A stretch of DNA of 64,000 nucleotides from Methylotenera_A sp046594915 (GCA_046594915.1 JBKJRC010000016.1:95452-159451); one strand, 5' to 3'. Positions 36,541 through 45,768 are shown, counted from the stretch's first letter. Numbers and translations: made by a program. Notes: generated from the letters alone by a model not told the origin.

Positions 36541-37555
36541 GCGCAACCGCAACCCCAAACGTAAACGCATCGCTAAAAAACTCATCGGCTTCCAAACCTT
36601 GTTGCACAAAAGTCTGGTGTGCGATATCCACCATGGCTGGCGCGCCACAAGCATAGGCTTGGTAATTACTTAACGCTTTAAAATCATGCAAAACTGCTTG
36701 ATGCACCAAGCCTGTTCTGCCTTGCCAATTGTCGGCATTATCTGGCTCGGATAGCACGGGTATATAAGTAATATTTGGGGTAAGTTTTGCCCATTTTTCG
36801 CATAAATCGTGCATATACAAATCGCGCAGCTGGCGCGCACCACGGTACAGAATGATGTCGCGTTGGATATTGTTATACAACATATGTTCTATCATGCCTT
36901 TTACTGGCGCGAAGCCTGTGCCGCCGGCGACGAAGATAATCGCTTTGTTTGAATCTTCACGCAGGAAAAAGCTGCCAAACGGCGCTTCTAGCCTTAAGAT
37001 GGCTTTTTCTTGCAGCTCTTTTTCTACATATTCACTAAATACGCCGCCTGCAATGACGCGAATATGTAGTTGCAAAAACTCGTTATCATGTGGCGCATTG
37101 GCGATTGAAAACGCGCGGCGTTTTCCATCTTTTAAAATAAACTCAATATATTGACCCGCTTTAAATTGTAAGCGCTCACTTGCGGGCAATTGCAAATGCA
37201 ACGCGATAACATCATGTGCAAGCTGTTCTTTTTTGGCTACACGCGCAGGTAAAATACGCGGCTTTATACCTGCCAAACCGCCTACTTCGCGGCATTCGAT
37301 TGTTAAATCTTCTAAAGGCCGTGCGCAACATAAAAGCGTATTACCCGCAGCCAGCTCGGCATCAGACATTGCACTGCCTTGGTAATCGTCATGCATCACT
37401 TTGCCCGCTACCAACGTGGCTTTGCAAGAGCCGCATGCGCCATTGCGGCAACCGTAAGGCAGATTAATACCCGCTTCAATCGCCGCTTGCAGCACGGTTT
37501 GACTTGGGCGCACGTCGAATGTGTGGCCGCTGTTTTTAATGGTAACTTTATGCAT
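36530..37555 (-). CDS. Ferredoxin-fused NAD(P)H oxidoreductase (AscD-like)
   Basis: A 341-aa electron-transfer flavoprotein. An N-terminal plant-type [2Fe-2S] domain (about 1-90) has cysteines in YGCRNGACGSCKA and LLCCARP. The FAD-binding domain follows (about 100-200, RAFSIANAPHDNEF with the RxxS-type motif) and then the NAD-binding domain (about 205-335, IFVAGGTGFAPVKGMIEHML). The architecture matches CDP-6-deoxy-delta-3,4-glucoseen reductase, which in Betaproteobacteria is often a general reductase component not tied to sugar synthesis. No partner oxygenase is adjacent, so its electron acceptor is unclear. Confidence 0.87.
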   Translation of the reverse strand: MHKVTIKNSGHTFDVRPSQTVLQAAIEAGINLPYGCRNGACGSCKATLVAGKVMHDDYQGSAMSDAELAAGNTLLCCARPLEDLTIECREVGGLAGIKPRILPARVAKKEQLAHDVIALHLQLPASERLQFKAGQYIEFILKDGKRRAFSIANAPHDNEFLQLHIRVIAGGVFSEYVEKELQEKAILRLEAPFGSFFLREDSNKAIIFVAGGTGFAPVKGMIEHMLYNNIQRDIILYRGARQLRDLYMHDLCEKWAKLTPNITYIPVLSEPDNADNWQGRTGLVHQAVLHDFKALSNYQAYACGAPAMVDIAHQTFVQQGLEADEFFSDAFTFGVAVAPKK

Positions 37556-37605
37556 TTTAACGGTACTTTTTTAAGGTTGCTTTTTATTAACGTACTTTTT
37601 AACTA

Positions 37606-38073
37606 TTATTTTTTCTCATTATCGTCTTGCACATGCGTATATTCACCCTCAATCACTTCATCATTGGCGGCGCGTGCATTTGAATTCTGCTGAAACTGTG
37701 GTTGCTCAAATGGCTGCTGATTGCTAGTCGCAGCATTAAAACTTGCCTTACTTGCGGCGTTTCTAATTGGCATTAGTAATAAAATAACGGCCATTATATC
37801 GGTTAACACGCCAGGAATAATTAGCAGCACACCCGCCACCATATTACGCGCACTGCCCAGCATGGTTTTGACTGGATTACCGCCCGCCGTCAGGCTTTGC
37901 ATCATTTTGGCGGTTAACAGCAACTTTTCGCCGCGAATCAATTGTAAGCCCAGGAAACCAACCACGACTAAATAAAGCAATAGCCACCAACCGTAGGTAT
38001 CTGCAAGGCTTATCAGCAGAAACAGTTCGGCAAATGGAAAAGCGAGCAAAATTAAACCTATTAAATAACGCAT
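37606..38073 (-). CDS. fxsA: FxsA-family membrane protein
   Basis: From ATG 38073 (MRYLIGLILLAF) a 155-aa protein; the frame is open to 38127. Three to four hydrophobic helices (residues 3-20, 25-45, 75-100) are followed by an Asn/Gln-rich hydrophilic tail. The patterns FPFAELFLLISLADTYGWW, the MLGSARNMVAGVLLIIPG loop and ITDIMAVILLL-like helix match FxsA, the cytoplasmic-membrane protein whose overproduction blocks F exclusion of phage T7. Its normal role is unknown. Divergent from dsbD. Confidence 0.88.
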   Translation of the reverse strand: MRYLIGLILLAFPFAELFLLISLADTYGWWLLLYLVVVGFLGLQLIRGEKLLLTAKMMQSLTAGGNPVKTMLGSARNMVAGVLLIIPGVLTDIMAVILLLMPIRNAASKASFNAATSNQQPFEQPQFQQNSNARAANDEVIEGEYTHVQDDNEKK

Positions 38074-38164
38074 ATTAAAGAACTTTCTAGCCAATCTAAT
38101 AAAATTAATTGGGGTTAAATACAGCATTTACAACCGCTGACATTAACATGGCCCTATTAATTGC

Positions 38165-39817
38165 ATGAGATTGCGCAGCGGAGCATTATTGAAATATTTA
38201 TTGAACATAATAGTAATCGCTTTTATGACAACGTCAACATTGCCGATGTTGCACGCAGGTGAAACTAATTCTGTTGGCAAAAATGCGTTTATTGACGACA
38301 TACAAGTAGACGAATTTCTATCGCCCGATGTGGCTTTTAAACTGGACTTAACCGTTGTAGATGCCCAAAATCTGAATGCGAATTTTAAAGTTGTGCCTGG
38401 TTATTATTTATATAAAGAGCGCATTAAGTTTGTGATTAAAGATGCCAGCACTGGCAAAGTCGAATCGGTTAATTTGCCAGCAGGCGATATTAAAGATGAT
38501 GCGAATTTTGGCAGGCAAGAAGTGTATCACCACGAATTTGACAAAAAAATAGTGTTAAGTGCTGTGAAAAACCCAGTTATTCATGTCACTTATCAGGGTT
38601 GTAGCGAAAAAGGTTTATGTTATGCGCCTGTTACTAAGATTATTGAAACTGGGCTTTCGCAAGGTGTTAATAACACTTCAGTTGCAACTGTTTTAGCGGA
38701 TGATGACAAAACGACTTTAGCTTTAAAAGGTGGCAACTTATGGCTAATTATCGGCGCGTTTTTTGTCGCTGGCTTGCTACTTTCGTTCACGCCTTGCCTA
38801 TTGCCGATGATTCCAATTTTATCCAGCATCATTGTCGCCAGCCAAGCCAAACGTATGCAATACTGTAAATTGCACTCTTTTAGCTTATCGGTAGCCTATG
38901 TGTTAGGCATGGCTTTAAGCTATACGCTTGCTAGTGTCGCCGCAGGTTTATCTGGTCGCTTACTAAGCCAGTCTCTGCAAAACGCTTGGGTATTGGGCGC
39001 AACCGCGCTCATTTTTGTCGCGCTGGCTTTCTCCATGTTTGGTTTTTACGAGCTAAAATTGCCTGTCGCCTTTGAAAATAAAATAATCGGTACTAGCCAA
39101 AAGCTAAAAGGTGGCGAATTTTTAGGCGTATTTATCCTAGGCGTTTTATCTGCACTGATTGTTAGCCCGTGCATCGCCGCGCCATTAGCGGGTGCGCTGA
39201 TTTATATTGGCCAAACACACAATGTATTTTTAGGTGGCGTCGGCTTATTTGCGCTGGCGATAGGCATGAGCGTACCTTTGTTGCTGATTGGCGCTTCTGC
39301 TGGCAGTTTGTTGGCAAAAACGGGCAGTTGGATGAATATGGTGCGTCACTTTTTTGGCATCGTTATGCTGGCAATGGCGGCTTATTTAGTCTGGCCTGTG
39401 TTGCCAAACACCATCACGCAACCAGCGAACAAGTTATTAGGCGCGTCTGCCCAACATAATCTGCCTTTCACGCGCATTAAAAATATGGCCGAGCTTCATG
39501 CTGCGATAGCTGCGGCAAAGGGCAAAACTGTTATGCTGGATTTATATGCCGATTGGTGCGTGGCCTGCAAAGAAATGGGCAAATTTACATTTAGCGATAG
39601 CAATATAAAAACCGCGCTCAAAAATACAGTTTTACTGCAAGTCGATGTGACTAAAAATAATGAAGCGGATCAAGCTCTGCTTAAACACTTTGAATTATTT
39701 GGCCCGCCAGGTATTATCTTTTTTAATGCCATTGGCAAAGAAATTAAACCAAAAGTCATTGGTTATAAAAATGTGAATCAATTTACACAAATACTTAATA
39801 AAGTGAATGTCCGATAA
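38165..39817 (+). CDS. dsbD: Thiol:disulfide interchange protein DsbD
   Basis: Moves electrons from cytosolic thioredoxin to the periplasm. 550 aa: signal peptide (about 1-31); N-terminal periplasmic domain with the redox pair in GCSEKGLCYAP (about 145-152); eight-helix membrane domain with the two functional cysteines in TPCLLPMIP and SPCIAAPLAG; C-terminal thioredoxin domain with WCVACKEM. All six cysteines are retained. Stop and the next start share TAATG, so translation is coupled to the tlpA-like gene. Confidence 0.94.
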   Translation: MRLRSGALLKYLLNIIVIAFMTTSTLPMLHAGETNSVGKNAFIDDIQVDEFLSPDVAFKLDLTVVDAQNLNANFKVVPGYYLYKERIKFVIKDASTGKVESVNLPAGDIKDDANFGRQEVYHHEFDKKIVLSAVKNPVIHVTYQGCSEKGLCYAPVTKIIETGLSQGVNNTSVATVLADDDKTTLALKGGNLWLIIGAFFVAGLLLSFTPCLLPMIPILSSIIVASQAKRMQYCKLHSFSLSVAYVLGMALSYTLASVAAGLSGRLLSQSLQNAWVLGATALIFVALAFSMFGFYELKLPVAFENKIIGTSQKLKGGEFLGVFILGVLSALIVSPCIAAPLAGALIYIGQTHNVFLGGVGLFALAIGMSVPLLLIGASAGSLLAKTGSWMNMVRHFFGIVMLAMAAYLVWPVLPNTITQPANKLLGASAQHNLPFTRIKNMAELHAAIAAAKGKTVMLDLYADWCVACKEMGKFTFSDSNIKTALKNTVLLQVDVTKNNEADQALLKHFELFGPPGIIFFNAIGKEIKPKVIGYKNVNQFTQILNKVNVR

Positions 39818-40347
39818 TGCTTAATCAATTAAAAACCCCTATTTTTTATCTTATTTTAATGATGTCGCTTGGTTTTGGCATCCGTTACTTTTTTTTAAAT
39901 ACGCAAGTGCAAGATGGCGGCAAACAATCTACCCGGACTTTATTTACTGCAAATTTCCCCAATGAACATGGCAAGCCGCAATCATTAAATCAGTATGCTG
40001 GTAAAGTTGTTGTGCTTAATTTTTGGGCCAGTTGGTGCGAACCTTGCCGCGAAGAAATGCCCGAATTGTCTCAGTTACATACTGAATATAAAGACCGTAA
40101 TGTGGTTGTATTGGGCTTAGCTATTGAAGATGTAGCGGCAATTAATGATTTTATCAAGCAAACTCCCGTAAGTTACCCCCTGTTTGCAGCAGATATGCAG
40201 GGCATGGATATCGCGGCAAGCTTGGGCAATAATAAAGGCGTGTTGCCGTATACCGTTATTATCAAAGCGGACGGAACCATTGCTAAAAGCTATTTTGGCC
40301 GCATTACCAAATCTTTATTAGAGCAAACCTTAAAAACTATTTTATAA
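39817..40347 (+). CDS. TlpA/ResA-family periplasmic thioredoxin
   Basis: A 176-aa protein with an N-terminal membrane anchor (about 7-28) and an AhpC/TSA-like thioredoxin fold carrying WASWCEPCREEMPEL. It is probably reduced by the DsbD encoded just upstream and may serve cytochrome c maturation or periplasmic thiol repair. The 187-bp gap to aroQ shows no gene. Confidence 0.88.
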   Translation: MLNQLKTPIFYLILMMSLGFGIRYFFLNTQVQDGGKQSTRTLFTANFPNEHGKPQSLNQYAGKVVVLNFWASWCEPCREEMPELSQLHTEYKDRNVVVLGLAIEDVAAINDFIKQTPVSYPLFAADMQGMDIAASLGNNKGVLPYTVIIKADGTIAKSYFGRITKSLLEQTLKTIL

Positions 40348-40534
40348 AGTTTGTCACCTGCTTATACAAAAACAACATACCATTCAATCACTTAAAGTTT
40401 ATCAATCAGATAACTTCGCTTAACCTTCATCTAACTACAGTGAATTTACTGGACAAAAGCGTTTAAGTTCGGCAAACTTGACAGAATGATAGTTTGTAAA
40501 AAAGCGACTTAACGATGCAATTGGCAGCCAAATA

Positions 40535-40987
40535 ATGGCTATTAAATCAGTATTAGTATTGCATGGTCCTAACCTTAATTTACTGGGCTTGCGCGAACCA
40601 GAACACTACGGCAACCTGACGCTTGCTGCAATTGATGATAGCTTAAAATCGTTGGCACAACAGAATAATATTGTTTTAGAAACCTACCAAAGTAATTCTG
40701 AAGCAGAAATTGTCGCCAAAATTCAATCACTTGCGGTTAACACGGTGGATTTTATTATTATTAATCCAGCCGCATTTACCCATACGTCTATCGCAATACG
40801 CGATGCACTATCGGCCGTTAAAACGCGCTTTATTGAAGTGCATTTATCCAATGTGTTTGCCAGAGAAAGCTTCCGCCACCATTCTTACTTCAGTGATATT
40901 GCGGTTGGCGTCATTAGCGGTTTGGGTGCAGATGGTTACATCGCCGCATTGCAGTATGCAACCAATTATTTCAACAAAAATGCTTAA
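40535..40987 (+). CDS. aroQ: Type II 3-dehydroquinate dehydratase
   Basis: Third step of the shikimate pathway. 150 aa; HGPNLNLLGLREPEHYG (with the catalytic Tyr), the NPAAFTHTSIAIRDAL segment and VHLSNVFARESFRHHS (catalytic His) are intact. It precedes accB and accC, a frequent arrangement in Proteobacteria. Confidence 0.95.
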   Translation: MAIKSVLVLHGPNLNLLGLREPEHYGNLTLAAIDDSLKSLAQQNNIVLETYQSNSEAEIVAKIQSLAVNTVDFIIINPAAFTHTSIAIRDALSAVKTRFIEVHLSNVFARESFRHHSYFSDIAVGVISGLGADGYIAALQYATNYFNKNA

Positions 40988-41070
40988 TTTATCTGTTAGC
41001 ATTTAAATGATTATTCCTAATTAATATTTCACATACTTAACAATAAATATAAGTTAACACAGAGGTTATT

Positions 41071-41517
41071 ATGGATTTACGTAAACTTAAAAAACTGATT
41101 GATTTGGTAGAAGAATCTGGTATTTCTGAGCTGGAACTGACCGAAGGCGAAGAAAAAGTGCGCATCAGCCGCGCACTGATGCCAGGTAATGCGCCTGCCA
41201 TGCAATATATGCCCATGCCGCAAACGAGCGTTAATACGGCACCTGTACCAATTGCAGCAGTGCCAGTTATTGCTGAAGTAGAGGGTCATATGGTTAAATC
41301 GCCAATGGTGGGCACTTTTTATCGATCCTCTTCGCCCGATGCGAAACCATTTGTCGATGTGGGTTCTAAAGTGGCTGTGGGCGACACACTGTGCATTATA
41401 GAGGCAATGAAATTGCTCAATGAAATTGAATGTGATGTGGCCGGTGTTGTTAAAAAAATATTGTTAGAAAACGGTCAGCCAGTCGAATACGGTGAACCAC
41501 TCTTTATTATTGAATAA
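41071..41517 (+). CDS. accB: Biotin carboxyl carrier protein of acetyl-CoA carboxylase
   Basis: 148 aa. The N-terminal dimerisation/biotin-ligase-tolerant region is followed by a Pro/Met/Ala-rich linker and the biotinyl domain (about 73-148). The biotinylated lysine is Lys114 in EAMKLLNEIE; the residue after Lys is Leu rather than the usual Met, a known tolerated variation. RBS AGAGG lies 8 bp before the ATG. Followed by accC after 20 bp. Confidence 0.95.
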   Translation: MDLRKLKKLIDLVEESGISELELTEGEEKVRISRALMPGNAPAMQYMPMPQTSVNTAPVPIAAVPVIAEVEGHMVKSPMVGTFYRSSSPDAKPFVDVGSKVAVGDTLCIIEAMKLLNEIECDVAGVVKKILLENGQPVEYGEPLFIIE

Positions 41518-41537
41518 TCGCGATTGGTTGATGAAAT

Positions 41538-42887
41538 ATGTTTGAAAAGATATTAATCGCTAACCGCGGCGAAATAGCGCTTCGCGTACAGCGTGCTTGT
41601 CGCGAACTCGGCATTAAAACTGTTGCGGTTCATTCTGTCGCAGATAAAGATGCAAAATACGTCAAATTGGCAGACGAATCAGTTTGTATTGGCCCTGCGG
41701 CCTCTAATTTGAGTTACCTGAATATTCCAGCCGTGATTAGCGCAGCCGAAGTTACCGACGCACAAGCAATTCACCCTGGTTATGGATTTTTATCAGAAAA
41801 TGCAGATTTTGCGGAACGTGTAGAACAAAGCGGGTTCGTTTTTATTGGGCCGCGCGCTGAAACAATCCGCTTAATGGGCGATAAAGTATCGGCTAAAGAC
41901 GCCATGAAAAAAGCCGGTGTTCCCTGCGTGCCAGGCTCTGAAGGCGCATTACCAGATGACCCAGTAGAAATTATCAAGACAGCTAAAAAAGTGGGTTATC
42001 CCGTTATTATTAAAGCAGCGGGCGGCGGCGGCGGGCGAGGCATGCGTGTTGTGCATACTGAAGCAGCGTTAGTCAATGCGGTTAATATGACAAAGGCTGA
42101 AGCACAAGCGGCTTTTGGTAATCCAGTCGTTTATATGGAAAAGTTTTTGGAAAACCCGCGTCATATTGAAATACAAATATTGGCCGATCAACACGGTAAC
42201 GCTGTTTATCTGGGTGACCGCGATTGCTCTATGCAACGCAGGCATCAGAAAATCATCGAAGAAGCGCCTTCTCCGTTATTAAGTACTAGAATCCGCGATA
42301 AAATCGGTGAACGTTGCGCAGAAGCTTGCCGAAAAATTAAGTATCGCGGCGCAGGCACCTTCGAATTCTTATATGAAAACGGTGAATTTTATTTCATCGA
42401 AATGAATACACGTTTACAAGTTGAACATACTGTCACAGAAATGATTACTGGTATTGATTTAGTTCAGCAACAGATTTTTGTCGCTGCGGGTGAAAAACTA
42501 GCTTTCCGCCAAAGAGATATTGTGTTGCGTGGCCATGCGATAGAATGTCGCATTAACGCTGAAGATCCTTATACTTTTGTGCCATCTCCAGGCAAGATAA
42601 CCACTTTTCATATGCCAGGCGGGCCTGGTGTACGCATTGATACGCATGCTTACGCAGGCTACGTGGTACCGCCGCATTACGACTCTATGATCGGCAAATT
42701 GATTACCCACGGCGCCACACGTGAACAAGCGATTGCGCGCATGCGTATTGCGTTATCGGAGATGTTGGTGGATGGCATTAAAACCAATATCCCTTTGCAT
42801 GCCGATTTAATGGCGGATGCTGCATTTCACCTAGGCGGCACTAGCATTCATTATCTCGAACAAAAAATGGGTATTAGCCATAAATAA
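41538..42887 (+). CDS. accC: Biotin carboxylase of acetyl-CoA carboxylase
   Basis: 449 aa, ATP-grasp enzyme carboxylating the biotin on AccB. KILIANRGEIALRV, the glycine-rich AAGGGGGRGMRVVH, the MEKFLENPRHIEIQ stretch and EMNTRLQVEHTVTE are all intact. Normal length and order. Confidence 0.97.
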   Translation: MFEKILIANRGEIALRVQRACRELGIKTVAVHSVADKDAKYVKLADESVCIGPAASNLSYLNIPAVISAAEVTDAQAIHPGYGFLSENADFAERVEQSGFVFIGPRAETIRLMGDKVSAKDAMKKAGVPCVPGSEGALPDDPVEIIKTAKKVGYPVIIKAAGGGGGRGMRVVHTEAALVNAVNMTKAEAQAAFGNPVVYMEKFLENPRHIEIQILADQHGNAVYLGDRDCSMQRRHQKIIEEAPSPLLSTRIRDKIGERCAEACRKIKYRGAGTFEFLYENGEFYFIEMNTRLQVEHTVTEMITGIDLVQQQIFVAAGEKLAFRQRDIVLRGHAIECRINAEDPYTFVPSPGKITTFHMPGGPGVRIDTHAYAGYVVPPHYDSMIGKLITHGATREQAIARMRIALSEMLVDGIKTNIPLHADLMADAAFHLGGTSIHYLEQKMGISHK

Positions 42888-42911
42888 GCTTCGTGCAGAA
42901 ATAACCAACTA

Positions 42912-43826
42912 ATGGCGTGGCTATTACTTAAAATTGAGGCCAATGAACAAAATGCAGAGCTTATAAGTGATGCGGTGATGGATTTAGGTGCGCTATCCGC
43001 CAGCATTGAGGACGCGTTTGCCGAAACATCGGCTGAACAAGCTATTTTTGGTGAGCCCAGCAGCCAACATATTCACTACCCGCCGCCAGGAATTTGGCAA
43101 CAAAGTATTGTTACAGCGATGTTTGATGCAACGACAGATGTGCAGCAAGTGATTCAAACTTTAAGCTTAGCAACTGCGATTGCGCATTTTCAATACAGCA
43201 CCGAAATCATCGAAGAACAGGATTGGGTGCGCGCTACGCAAGCGCAATTTGATCCCATTAAGATTACCGATAAACTGTGGATTGTGCCTAGCTGGCATCA
43301 AGAAAATTGGCTAGAGACGGCAAATCAAGCCGCCATTAACATCATTTTAGACCCTGGTTTAGCTTTTGGTACTGGCAGCCACCCCACTACGCATTTGTGT
43401 TTAGAATGGCTCACTGAAACCATACCAGCGCACTCGGTACTAGATTACGGATGTGGCTCAGGTATTTTGGCGATTGCAGCAAAAAAACTCGGTGCGCAGT
43501 GTGTAGTTGGCGTAGATATTGATGAGCAAGCCATTGTAGCAAGCCAATATAACGCAGAACAAAACCAGGTAGAAATAGCGTTTTATGATGCCAATACATT
43601 TAGACACGATACTTTTGATGTGGTCGTTGCCAACATTTTGTCCAGCGCGCTTATGGTATTGGCACCAGTGTTAGCAAAATATTGCAAAGCAGGCGGTAAA
43701 TTGGCATTGTCAGGCATCCTGGAAACGCAAACAGAGGCGCTTACGCAACGCTATAGTGAGTGGTTTACAATTGATGCGCCACGCCAACAGGATGCGTGGA
43801 TATTGCTCACTGGCATTAAAAAATGA
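42912..43826 (+). CDS. prmA: Ribosomal protein L11 methyltransferase
   Basis: 304 aa. The N-terminal substrate-recognition domain (about 1-100) is followed by a class I methyltransferase with LDPGLAFGTGSHPTTHLCLEW, VLDYGCGSGILAIAA (SAM loop) and VVANILSSALM. The stop overlaps the next ATG (ATGA). Confidence 0.95.
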   Translation: MAWLLLKIEANEQNAELISDAVMDLGALSASIEDAFAETSAEQAIFGEPSSQHIHYPPPGIWQQSIVTAMFDATTDVQQVIQTLSLATAIAHFQYSTEIIEEQDWVRATQAQFDPIKITDKLWIVPSWHQENWLETANQAAINIILDPGLAFGTGSHPTTHLCLEWLTETIPAHSVLDYGCGSGILAIAAKKLGAQCVVGVDIDEQAIVASQYNAEQNQVEIAFYDANTFRHDTFDVVVANILSSALMVLAPVLAKYCKAGGKLALSGILETQTEALTQRYSEWFTIDAPRQQDAWILLTGIKK

Positions 43827-44797
43827 ATTACATCACCTCTTGTCCCGCTTGCGAAACGCAGTTTTTACTCAATAGAGACCACTTAAAAGCCTATCGTGGG
43901 AAAGTACAGTGTGGGCATTGCCAGCACATTTTTAACGCCAAAAATCGCCTGGCAGAAGTGTCCGATACCATTCAAAGCGCCGCCGAATATATTGCTAGTT
44001 CAGAATCTGACTCTGGAGTTAATACGAATGATGCGCAATCTGTTCAAACTAATGAATCGCCTACAACACTCGGCAGTGTTGAGTTAACCCATTTAACTGA
44101 TGAAAAACCGATAAGCAAAGTCTTAAATGTAGTGCTGGAAACAGTGCCTGATTTAACTGATTTAACATCTCACGAGTCAGCAGCCAATCTGGCCGATAAT
44201 CTTGATAGTAGCAATACTGATACAACATTGACTGCTGAAAATAATATTGATATTGACGTGGTTCGCGCAGCTATTTTTATTGAAGACTTAACCACAGACC
44301 CTAAATTTCAATTAACCAAACCTAAAACTAATGGCTGGCTAATATTCATTGGCGGTTTATTATTCATCATAGCGTTGCTGCAGAGCATCTATTTTTTACG
44401 CTCTGAAATCGCCGCCAACTATCCGCAATTTAAGCCTTATTTAGAGCAAGCCTGTGCCACTTTAAATTGCAAAATCCCTTTACCGCAACGCTTAGATTTA
44501 CTCACCATTGATGATTCTGATATGCAAGAAAGTCAGACTTATCAACTTGTGATTCAATTTACTAGTCTGTTAATTAATAACGCGCATTATGCGCAGGCGT
44601 ATCCTAATATTGAATTAACACTCACTGATATTGAAGATAAACCTGTGTTAAGAAAACTGATGCGGCCAAAAGAGTATTTAATTGCCAAATCTGAGATGAA
44701 TAAAGGTATGGCAGCGCGGGAAGAAGTTCGCATTAATCTGGCCATTAACATACAAAATATATCGGTAGCAGGCTATCGCGTACTACTCACCTATTAA
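43823..44797 (+). CDS. Zinc-ribbon DUF3426 membrane protein
   Basis: 324 aa. The N-terminal zinc ribbon has CPAC and CGHC (residues 8-11 and 32-35) as in the MJ0042/PF13719 family. A long acidic, Ser/Thr/Asp-rich linker follows, with one transmembrane helix (about 170-190, WLIFIGGLLFIIALLQSIYF) and a DUF3426 C-terminal domain (about 200-322, with the Cys pair ACATLNCKIPLP). It commonly follows prmA in Betaproteobacteria. Its stop codon TAA is the first three bases of the 8-bp target duplication of the adjacent insertion sequence, so the protein is intact despite the insertion. Confidence 0.87.
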   Translation: MNYITSCPACETQFLLNRDHLKAYRGKVQCGHCQHIFNAKNRLAEVSDTIQSAAEYIASSESDSGVNTNDAQSVQTNESPTTLGSVELTHLTDEKPISKVLNVVLETVPDLTDLTSHESAANLADNLDSSNTDTTLTAENNIDIDVVRAAIFIEDLTTDPKFQLTKPKTNGWLIFIGGLLFIIALLQSIYFLRSEIAANYPQFKPYLEQACATLNCKIPLPQRLDLLTIDDSDMQESQTYQLVIQFTSLLINNAHYAQAYPNIELTLTDIEDKPVLRKLMRPKEYLIAKSEMNKGMAAREEVRINLAINIQNISVAGYRVLLTY

Positions 44798-44802
44798 TCA
44801 TC
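44795..44802 (+). repeat. Target-site duplication, left copy
   Basis: TAATCATC, identical to 47069-47076; directly abuts the left inverted repeat of the insertion sequence and includes the TAA of the DUF3426 gene. Confidence 0.95.
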
Positions 44803-44827
44803 GGTAATTATATACTTGACTGGACTA
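44803..44827 (+). repeat. Left terminal inverted repeat of the IS1595-type element
   Basis: A 25-bp perfect inverted match to 47044-47068. Confidence 0.97.
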
Positions 44828-44861
44828 TCACAAAAAATTAGGTGCTTGACCCCTAAATGCT

Positions 44862-44999
44862 TTAAACTACTTTAACTAGAAAGCAAAAAGCTTTCTTTCC
44901 ATAGTCTTTAGCATAGAGCTTGGTTCCATCTGGCAATGTCTTCCAAGCACTGAATCGCCACTCGTAACCGGGTGGCGCTTTCTTTTGGTGATTTGGCAT
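44862..44999 (-). CDS. Small IS passenger ORF, 45 aa
   Basis: ATG 44999 is preceded on the minus strand by GGAGG with 8-nt spacing, and the frame ends with TAA at 44862. The product has the core PPGYEWRF, then an aromatic WKTLPDGTKLYA and ends YGKKAFCFLVKVV. Short proteins with a PGY-W-F ... G-IYA--YG-KAF pattern are familiar as uncharacterised small ORFs in many bacteria, which supports a real gene. An overlapping frame starting 4 bp upstream (ATG 45003) gives a 31-aa product with worse RBS spacing. It is the distal end of the element, oriented like the transposase. Confidence 0.65.
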   Translation of the reverse strand: MPNHQKKAPPGYEWRFSAWKTLPDGTKLYAKDYGKKAFCFLVKVV

Positions 45000-45267
45000 C
45001 CATATCACCTCCATTCTCGCGGAGCTTCCGCGCGCTGTTCACGGGTTAACTCACCAGCGCAAGAAAAAATAGGGCTCAAGCCTTTATATTATGCACGAAA
45101 TTTCAATAAATAAATACATACTGGATTTAAAGGCATAGATGGCTTATGTCATTAAACATATTCAATCATAGTCCATCATCTTTTATCATATATTCTTTCC
45201 TATTAATAGTTTCCATTTTCGTTTTAATTAGTATATAATTTTTACATTATTGACAGGAGGGCATTTC
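45000..45267. other. Gene-free stretch inside the IS
   Basis: A 268-bp AT-rich stretch between the divergent 45-aa and 152-aa genes; presumably holds both promoters. Apart from the ribosome sites at each end I recognise nothing in it. Confidence 0.5.
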
Positions 45268-45726
45268 ATGTCTGATGCAACTAACGCACTATTAGAGTTA
45301 AGAGCAAAGATTGAAGCTAACCGTAGGCTATTAGAAAAGCAAGAGCAGGCGTTGTTAGTCATGGAAGAAATGATGGGCATCTCTTCGCCTAAAGAAAATA
45401 ACGTTACAAAGCCATTGGATTTCTTTAGTGGCGGCATTGATATTAAATCACTGAATGTCGCCTCAGTAGGAAACAAGAAGACTTTCAAGCAAGAAATTCT
45501 TGATGTGGTTAAATTATTCAAAGACCAAGAATTTTCCGTTCCGCACATTCACGAAGCTTTAACTAGAATGGGTATTAAAGTAAACGGGGCTCAACCTAGA
45601 GCAAGAATCGCCTTAGTATTGAATGATTTAACTGCTGATAAAATGATTCAACTAACTTTTAAAGGTGCTGGTAACGTGCCAAACAGGTTTAAGTTAAGAA
45701 ATGATTTCGATCAAGATTTGATGTGA
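45268..45726 (+). CDS. IS passenger: coiled-coil plus winged-helix-like protein, 152 aa
   Basis: ATG 45268 has a consensus AGGAGG (45255-45260) at 7-nt spacing. An upstream TTG would add six residues with no RBS. Residues 5-42 form a predicted coiled coil (LLELRAKIEANRRLLEKQEQALL), followed by a polar linker. Residues about 72-145 read as a winged-helix-like fold: a helix (FKQEILDVVKLF), VPHIHEALTRMGI as recognition region, RARIALVLNDLTADKMIQL as dimer/third helix and wing. This is a likely DNA-binding protein. It is oriented opposite to the transposase and followed by a strong hairpin. Function as a regulator of transposition is an inference. Confidence 0.75.
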   Translation: MSDATNALLELRAKIEANRRLLEKQEQALLVMEEMMGISSPKENNVTKPLDFFSGGIDIKSLNVASVGNKKTFKQEILDVVKLFKDQEFSVPHIHEALTRMGIKVNGAQPRARIALVLNDLTADKMIQLTFKGAGNVPNRFKLRNDFDQDLM

Positions 45727-45735
45727 CAGAAAGGC

Positions 45736-45768
45736 GAAAGCCAGACCACTCGAAATAGTCTGGCTTTC
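45736..45768 (+). terminator. Strong hairpin after the 152-aa passenger gene
   Basis: A perfect 11-bp stem (GAAAGCCAGAC 45736-45746 with 45758-45768) and an 11-nt loop, 10 bp past the stop. There is no T-run, so it is either a non-canonical terminator or an RNA-stabilising structure. Confidence 0.55.

Noticed and set aside
40478..40500. TTGACA upstream of aroQ as a promoter
   Set aside because: No acceptable -10 box lies 16-18 bp downstream; the nearest TA-rich hexamer is only 11 bp away.
44910..45003. Alternative 31-codon minus-strand frame starting at 45003 in the IS
   Set aside because: GGAGG would be only 4 nt from its ATG, and the overlapping 45-aa frame has better spacing and a more protein-like pattern.
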